From the NCBI GenBank assembly GCA_031279735.1, contig JAITHX010000195.1:1-10052 (forward strand): a stretch of DNA of 10,052 nucleotides, in the 5' to 3' direction. The stretch comes from Prevotellaceae bacterium. Lineage in GTDB: Bacteria > Bacteroidota > Bacteroidia > Bacteroidales > UBA932. Of the stretch, positions 6,850-10,052 are shown one piece after another. The notes below the pieces were generated by a model. The model worked only from the letters and a program-made list of their open reading frames with translations. It was not told the origin of the DNA and did no database searches. Every line of letters starts with the position of its first letter. Position 1 is the stretch's first letter. The translations under genes and the position numbers were made by a program.

Positions 6850-8529
6850 ATGAGCAAACCACAAGAAATTATTGGACTGGAAAAACTCTACAATATCGAA
6901 CTCGAAGAACTTGAGAACGGTTCGTATATTTACGAGGCTTGTAATTCCTACCAGCTTAACGACAATCGGGCAATCACCGGATTGAATCTCTCCTGCAACG
7001 GAAGCGCGGAAATAAAGGGAATGGAGGCATTCCCGGAACTGCAAACCCTGATTTTGTCCGACAACAGAATTTCGCGGATACAGGGACTGGAATCGCTGAC
7101 TCAGTTGCGGGATTTGATTTTGTCGGGAAATCAAATTTCTGAAATAACCGGACTTGATGCGCTCGCGCAGTTGACGCGACTGGATTTGTCGCGAAATCAA
7201 ATTGCCGAAACGAAAACAACAACAGCCGCCGCCCGATTGAGAGAACTGGATTTGTCGCACAACAGAATCACGGAAATAGATTTGCCCGAATCGTTCGCGA
7301 GTCTCTGCGTTCTGGATTTGTCGCACAATCAAATCGCCGAGATCAAGGGACTGGAATTGTTCCCGCTTCTGAAAGAGCTGAATCTTTCGGGCAACCGAAT
7401 TACGGAAATCAAAGGTCTGGAAACCCTTACTCAACTGCAATCTCTGATTTTGTCGAACAACGAAATAGTCGAAACGAACGGTCTGGACACGCTCGCGCAG
7501 CTGTGGGGTCTGGACTTGTCGGACAATAAAATCGAAGAAATCAACCTGACAAACGCTCACGCGCAGCTGAGAGACTTGAATCTGGCGGCAAACCGGCTCG
7601 CCGAAATCAAAGGACTGGATTCGCTCACGCAATTGTGGTGGCTGGATTTGTCGGATAATCAAATCGAAGAAATCAAAATCCCGACAACACTCGCTCAATT
7701 GCGCGAACTGGATTTGTCGCACAACCGAATATCCGAAATCAAAGGTCTGGAACAGCTCGTGCATCTGTGGGCAATAGATTTGTCGGCAAACCGAATAGCC
7801 GAAATCAAAGGTCTGAACACTCCCGCACAACTGCAAAAAATAAATCTGTCGCACAATTTGATAGACCGAATCGACGGACTGGAAAAACTCGCAAAGCTAT
7901 GGTCGCTTGACTTGTCGAACAACCGAATTGCCGAAATCGGCGGGCTGGACGCAACAGCGCAATTGCTCGACCTCTTCCTGTCGGGCAACCGGATCGCCCG
8001 AATCAAAGGACTTGATGCGCTGACCAAATTGCAGGATCTTGTGCTGTTCGGCAATCAAATCGCCGAAATCGGCGGACTGGACACGCTCGCTCAGCTGCGA
8101 AAACTGGATTTGTCGCACAATCAAATCGCCGAAATCGGCGGACTGGACGCGCTCGAACAGTTGCTGGAACTGGATTTGTCGCACAATCAAATCAAAGAAA
8201 TCAAATTGCCCGAAACTCTCGTCCATCTGCAAACTCTGATCCTGTCCGAAAACAAAATCGCCGAAATCAAGGGCGTCGAAGCTCTCGAACAATTGCGGGA
8301 ACTCGTTGCTTTCGACAATAATATAGCCGAAATCAAGGGACTCGAAACTCTCGTCAATTTACAGGAACTCTATCTGGCGGGCAATCAAATCGCCGAAATC
8401 AAAGGTCTGGACAACCTCAAACAATTGCAGGCGCTGGATCTGTCGCGCAACAAAATCACCGAAATTAAAGGACTATCCTCGCTCGAACATTTGCGCGATG
8501 TGAATCTGTTCGACAACAAGCTGCTGTGA
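6850..8529 (+). CDS. SDS22-like leucine-rich repeat protein
   Basis: 559 residues, no signal peptide or membrane segment, so probably cytoplasmic. Residues 1-45 form an N-terminal cap (IIGLEKLYNIELEE, then YQLNDNRAITGLNLS). From there the conserved Asn of LxxLxLSxNxI recurs at residue 50 and every 22 residues to 556, 24 times without an insertion or deletion. The unit is L-x-x-L-D-L-S-x-N-x-I-x-E-I-x-G-L-D/E-x-L, the 22-residue SDS22-like class that folds into a curved solenoid and binds proteins. In repeats beginning at N116, N138, N226, N270 and N446 the GL(D/E) part is replaced (for example LPE, IPT). The cap resembles that of bacterial Roco proteins, but no Roc-COR GTPase follows; the protein ends on a repeat (NKLL). 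It has its own -7 box, and ychF starts 41 bases after it. Partner unknown. Confidence 0.93.
   Translation: MSKPQEIIGLEKLYNIELEELENGSYIYEACNSYQLNDNRAITGLNLSCNGSAEIKGMEAFPELQTLILSDNRISRIQGLESLTQLRDLILSGNQISEITGLDALAQLTRLDLSRNQIAETKTTTAAARLRELDLSHNRITEIDLPESFASLCVLDLSHNQIAEIKGLELFPLLKELNLSGNRITEIKGLETLTQLQSLILSNNEIVETNGLDTLAQLWGLDLSDNKIEEINLTNAHAQLRDLNLAANRLAEIKGLDSLTQLWWLDLSDNQIEEIKIPTTLAQLRELDLSHNRISEIKGLEQLVHLWAIDLSANRIAEIKGLNTPAQLQKINLSHNLIDRIDGLEKLAKLWSLDLSNNRIAEIGGLDATAQLLDLFLSGNRIARIKGLDALTKLQDLVLFGNQIAEIGGLDTLAQLRKLDLSHNQIAEIGGLDALEQLLELDLSHNQIKEIKLPETLVHLQTLILSENKIAEIKGVEALEQLRELVAFDNNIAEIKGLETLVNLQELYLAGNQIAEIKGLDNLKQLQALDLSRNKITEIKGLSSLEHLRDVNLFDNKLL
6973..8526 (+). repeat. Coding 66-base repeats of the LRR gene
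   Basis: The 22-residue period gives a 66-base DNA period through almost the whole gene. Some neighbours are nearly identical at DNA level: 8052-8082 equals 8118-8148 over 31 bases, and 8102-8127 equals 8168-8193 over 26 bases, each exactly 66 apart. Other neighbours have diverged, so the array is a mix of old and recent copies. Confidence 0.9.
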
Positions 8530-8570
8530 GGCAGCCCCCAATTGCATTCAAACGATTAAATAAAACATAA

Positions 8571-9671
8571 ATGGCACTGAAATGCGGAATAGTGGGACTG
8601 CCCAACGTGGGCAAATCAACCCTATTCAACTCTCTCTCCAGCGCGAAGGCGCAGGCGGCAAATTTTCCCTTTTGCACGATAGAACCCAATGTCGGAGTGA
8701 TTACCGTTCCCGACGAACGTCTCGCCCGTCTCGCCGAACTGGTCAATCCCCGACAAATCGTTCCCGCCACGGTGGAAATAGTCGATATTGCCGGACTGGT
8801 GAAGGGCGCAAGCCGAGGCGAAGGGCTTGGCAATAAATTCCTCGCCAACATCCGCGAAACGGACGCAGTGATCCACGTGGTTCGCTGTTTCGACGGAGAC
8901 GTTACCCATGTGGACGGCTCGGTTGATCCCGTCCGCGACAAAGAGATCATCGATATGGAACTCCAGCTGAAAGACCTCGAAACGGTAGAAGCCCGTATCG
9001 CCAAAGTTCAAAAACAGGCGCAGTCGGGCGGCGACAAGACGGCAAAACGCAACTACGACATATTCATGCGTCTCCGCGAAGCCCTGTCGTGCGGCAAGCC
9101 CGCGCGCTCGGTGCTATTCGACAATCGCGAAGACCGGCGCATTGCCGACGAACTTTTTCTGCTCAGCTCAAAACCCGTCCTCTATGTCTGCAATGTGGAC
9201 GAAGCGTCGGCCGTTGCCGGCAACGCTCATTCCGAACGCCTCCGCCGCGCAGCGGAAGGCGAAAACGCCGAAGTGCTTGTCGTTGCCGCCAAAATCGAAG
9301 CCGAAATAGCAGAACTCGACAGCTATGAGGAACGTGAAATGTTCCTCGCCGAAGCAGGACTTGCCGAATCCGGCGTCTCGCGTCTCGTCAAAGCCGCATA
9401 CAAGCTGCTAGGACTCGAAACTTTCCTCACCGCAGGCCCGAAGGAAGTACGCGCATGGACATTCGTCAAAGGAACCAAAGCGCCTCAAGTTGCCGGCGTA
9501 ATCCATTCGGACTTTGAGCGTACGTTCATCCGCGCCGAAGTGATTCGCTACGAAGATTACATCGAACTCGGATCGGAAACCGCCTGCCGCGAAGCCGGCA
9601 AAATCAGTATCGAAGGCAAGGACTACGCGGTGAAGGACGGCGACGTGATGCATTTCAGAATTAGTGGTTAG
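8571..9671 (+). CDS. ychF: Redox-regulated ATPase YchF (Obg-related, OLA1 family)
   Basis: 366 residues, the normal length of about 363. YchF/OLA1 is a universally conserved P-loop ATPase of the Obg group that binds ribosomes and is linked to stress and redox responses. The G1 loop GLPNVGKST is at residues 9-17, the switch region NFPFCTIEPNVGV at 31-43, G3 DIAGLVKGASRGEGLG at 72-87, and the G4 position is N208-V-D-E211 rather than NKxD, the family change that goes with ATP preference. A helical insert spans about 125-200, and the C-terminal TGS domain (about 283-364) ends with KDGDVMHFRISG. The last residues, Ile-Ser-Gly, and the TAG stop are read from the TTAGTGG repeat that begins at 9660; homologues typically end HFRFNV or similar. 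No TAnnTTTG box lies in the 41-base gap, so it may be read from the LRR promoter. Confidence 0.97.
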   Translation: MALKCGIVGLPNVGKSTLFNSLSSAKAQAANFPFCTIEPNVGVITVPDERLARLAELVNPRQIVPATVEIVDIAGLVKGASRGEGLGNKFLANIRETDAVIHVVRCFDGDVTHVDGSVDPVRDKEIIDMELQLKDLETVEARIAKVQKQAQSGGDKTAKRNYDIFMRLREALSCGKPARSVLFDNREDRRIADELFLLSSKPVLYVCNVDEASAVAGNAHSERLRRAAEGENAEVLVVAAKIEAEIAELDSYEEREMFLAEAGLAESGVSRLVKAAYKLLGLETFLTAGPKEVRAWTFVKGTKAPQVAGVIHSDFERTFIRAEVIRYEDYIELGSETACREAGKISIEGKDYAVKDGDVMHFRISG

Positions 9672-9807
9672 TGGTTAGTGGTTAGTGGTTAGTGCCTGTC
9701 GGACGGGTGGAGTGAGACGGAGGACAGTGGTTAGTGGTTAGTGCCTGCGGCTCAGTGTCTCCGTCTATCTCCGCCCGTCCGGTAGGCACTAACCGCTAAC
9801 CGCTAAT
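9660..9807. repeat. Composite palindrome with TTAGTGG heptads
   Basis: TTAGTGG is repeated from 9661 to 9694 (nearly five units). A G-rich segment follows (9695-9726), then about two further units (9728-9743) and a CCTGCGG linker. The facing arm contains a near-complement of the G-rich segment (about 9755-9780) and three complementary heptads (9787-9807). The outer heptads of the right arm read TTAGCGG on the opposite strand instead of TTAGTGG. The structure folds into one long interrupted hairpin whose loop holds the second set of heptads. Its first units encode the end of YchF. It could act as a terminator or mRNA 3'-end stabiliser, but there is no adjacent T-run. Confidence 0.88.
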
Positions 9808-9983
9808 CCGGAACTCCAGAAGCGGGAGATACTTTACGTCTAATATATACTACTTTATAAAAAGGGTTCTACTGGGAATTGTGTGGAAAAGTCATAAAAC
9901 CCTTATTTTTCAAAGTGTCCTTAGCAGCCTCCGGACAGCATATATTCACCCTTATTCCCTTATTAAGGGATTGTGCGGTTCTT
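9808..9983 (+). other. Non-coding stretch with a series of small hairpins
   Basis: No gene is visible. Hairpins in order: AAGGGTT (9862-9868) with AACCCTT (9898-9904), 29-base loop, followed by ATTTTT (9905-9910); TGTCC (9916-9920) with GGACA (9933-9937); and TCCCTTA (9956-9962) with TAAGGGA (9964-9970). CCCTTATT occurs three times (9900-9907, 9949-9956, 9957-9964). This could be an untranslated tail, a small structured RNA or a decayed mobile-element end; none is established. Confidence 0.4.
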
Positions 9984-10005
9984 CACCGCGTCGCGGTGTT
10001 TTTTT
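9984..10005 (+). terminator. Rho-independent-like terminator
   Basis: CACCGCG (9984-9990) is complementary to CGCGGTG (9992-9998); allowing a 5-base loop leaves a five-pair G+C-rich stem, CACCG with CGGTG. Seven T follow directly (9999-10005). It is about 310 bases past ychF, so it may end the ychF transcript or a small RNA encoded in between. Confidence 0.5.
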
Positions 10006-10007
10006 AC

Positions 10008-10052
10008 CGCAAAGGGCGCAGAGGCTTCGCAGAGGACGCAAGGGCTTCGCGT
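10008..10052. repeat. Start of a CGCAAAGG/CGCAGAGG tandem repeat
   Basis: Alternating 9- and 11-base units make a 20-base period: CGCAAAGGG, CGCAGAGGCTT, CGCAGAGGA, CGCAAGGGCTT, then CGCGT at the window edge. The element is cut by the end of the window. Repeats of this look are widespread between genes in Bacteroidota and some other phyla (general knowledge). Confidence 0.7.

Noticed and set aside
6796..7854. Open frame antisense to the LRR gene with its own repeats
   Set aside because: Its periodic RQIQ-type product is just the reverse reading of the 66-base LRR units.
8571..9671. YchF as the missing GTPase half of a split Roco protein
   Set aside because: It has every YchF hallmark, including NVDE at G4 and a TGS domain, and is of normal full length.
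9858..9910. Insertion-sequence end remnant (AAGGGTT...AACCCTT)
   Set aside because: Only a 7-base inverted match, no target duplication and no transposase trace; kept only as a hairpin.

Overview
The window looks like chromosomal DNA from a member of the Bacteroidota, probably Bacteroidales and probably uncultured. The reasons are: two good matches to the Bacteroidota -7 promoter box TAnnTTTG (281-288 and 6799-6806), no Shine-Dalgarno sequences before most starts, the style of the etfB/etfA, tilS and ychF proteins, and gene gaps filled with short-unit repeats. All eight credible genes lie on the + strand. No tRNA, rRNA, CRISPR array, transposase or phage gene is visible. The species call is inference.

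Layout. 1-360: two repeat palindromes, then a promoter. 374-1789: a flotillin/SPFH membrane-scaffold protein, followed by a hairpin terminator. 1912-6705: a tightly packed probable operon of tilS (tRNA-Ile lysidine synthetase), etfB, an unrecognised acidic 172-residue protein, etfA, and a secreted calcineurin-like phosphoesterase. tilS and etfB overlap by ATGA; the other gaps are 12-41 bases. 6701-6797: a heptanucleotide palindrome, then a T-run. 6799-6806: a new promoter. 6850-8529: a cytoplasmic leucine-rich-repeat protein with an unbroken 22-residue period. 8571-9671: ychF, the conserved Obg-family ATPase. 9660-10052: a large heptanucleotide palindrome, several small hairpins, a terminator-like hairpin and the start of another repeat.

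How the genes fit together. EtfB and EtfA form the electron-transfer flavoprotein heterodimer; the acyl-CoA dehydrogenase gene that often accompanies them in Bacteroidota is not in the window, and an unrecognised acidic ORF sits between the two subunit genes. TilS and YchF are translation-related housekeeping proteins with no evident functional link to ETF. The flotillin and LRR proteins are probably separate transcription units.

Most notable are the gaps between genes. Three unrelated 7-base units (TTATGAA, TATAGGG, TTAGTGG) are each built the same way: a tandem run, a spacer, and a tandem run of the reverse complement. Two of them start inside the last codons of the upstream gene and supply its TAG stop. 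In those two, the arms differ at the same position of the heptad in most units, as if each arm had been homogenised separately. The second point of interest is the LRR protein: 24 frames at exactly 22 residues without an indel, an N-terminal cap resembling bacterial Roco proteins, and no Roc-COR GTPase module.
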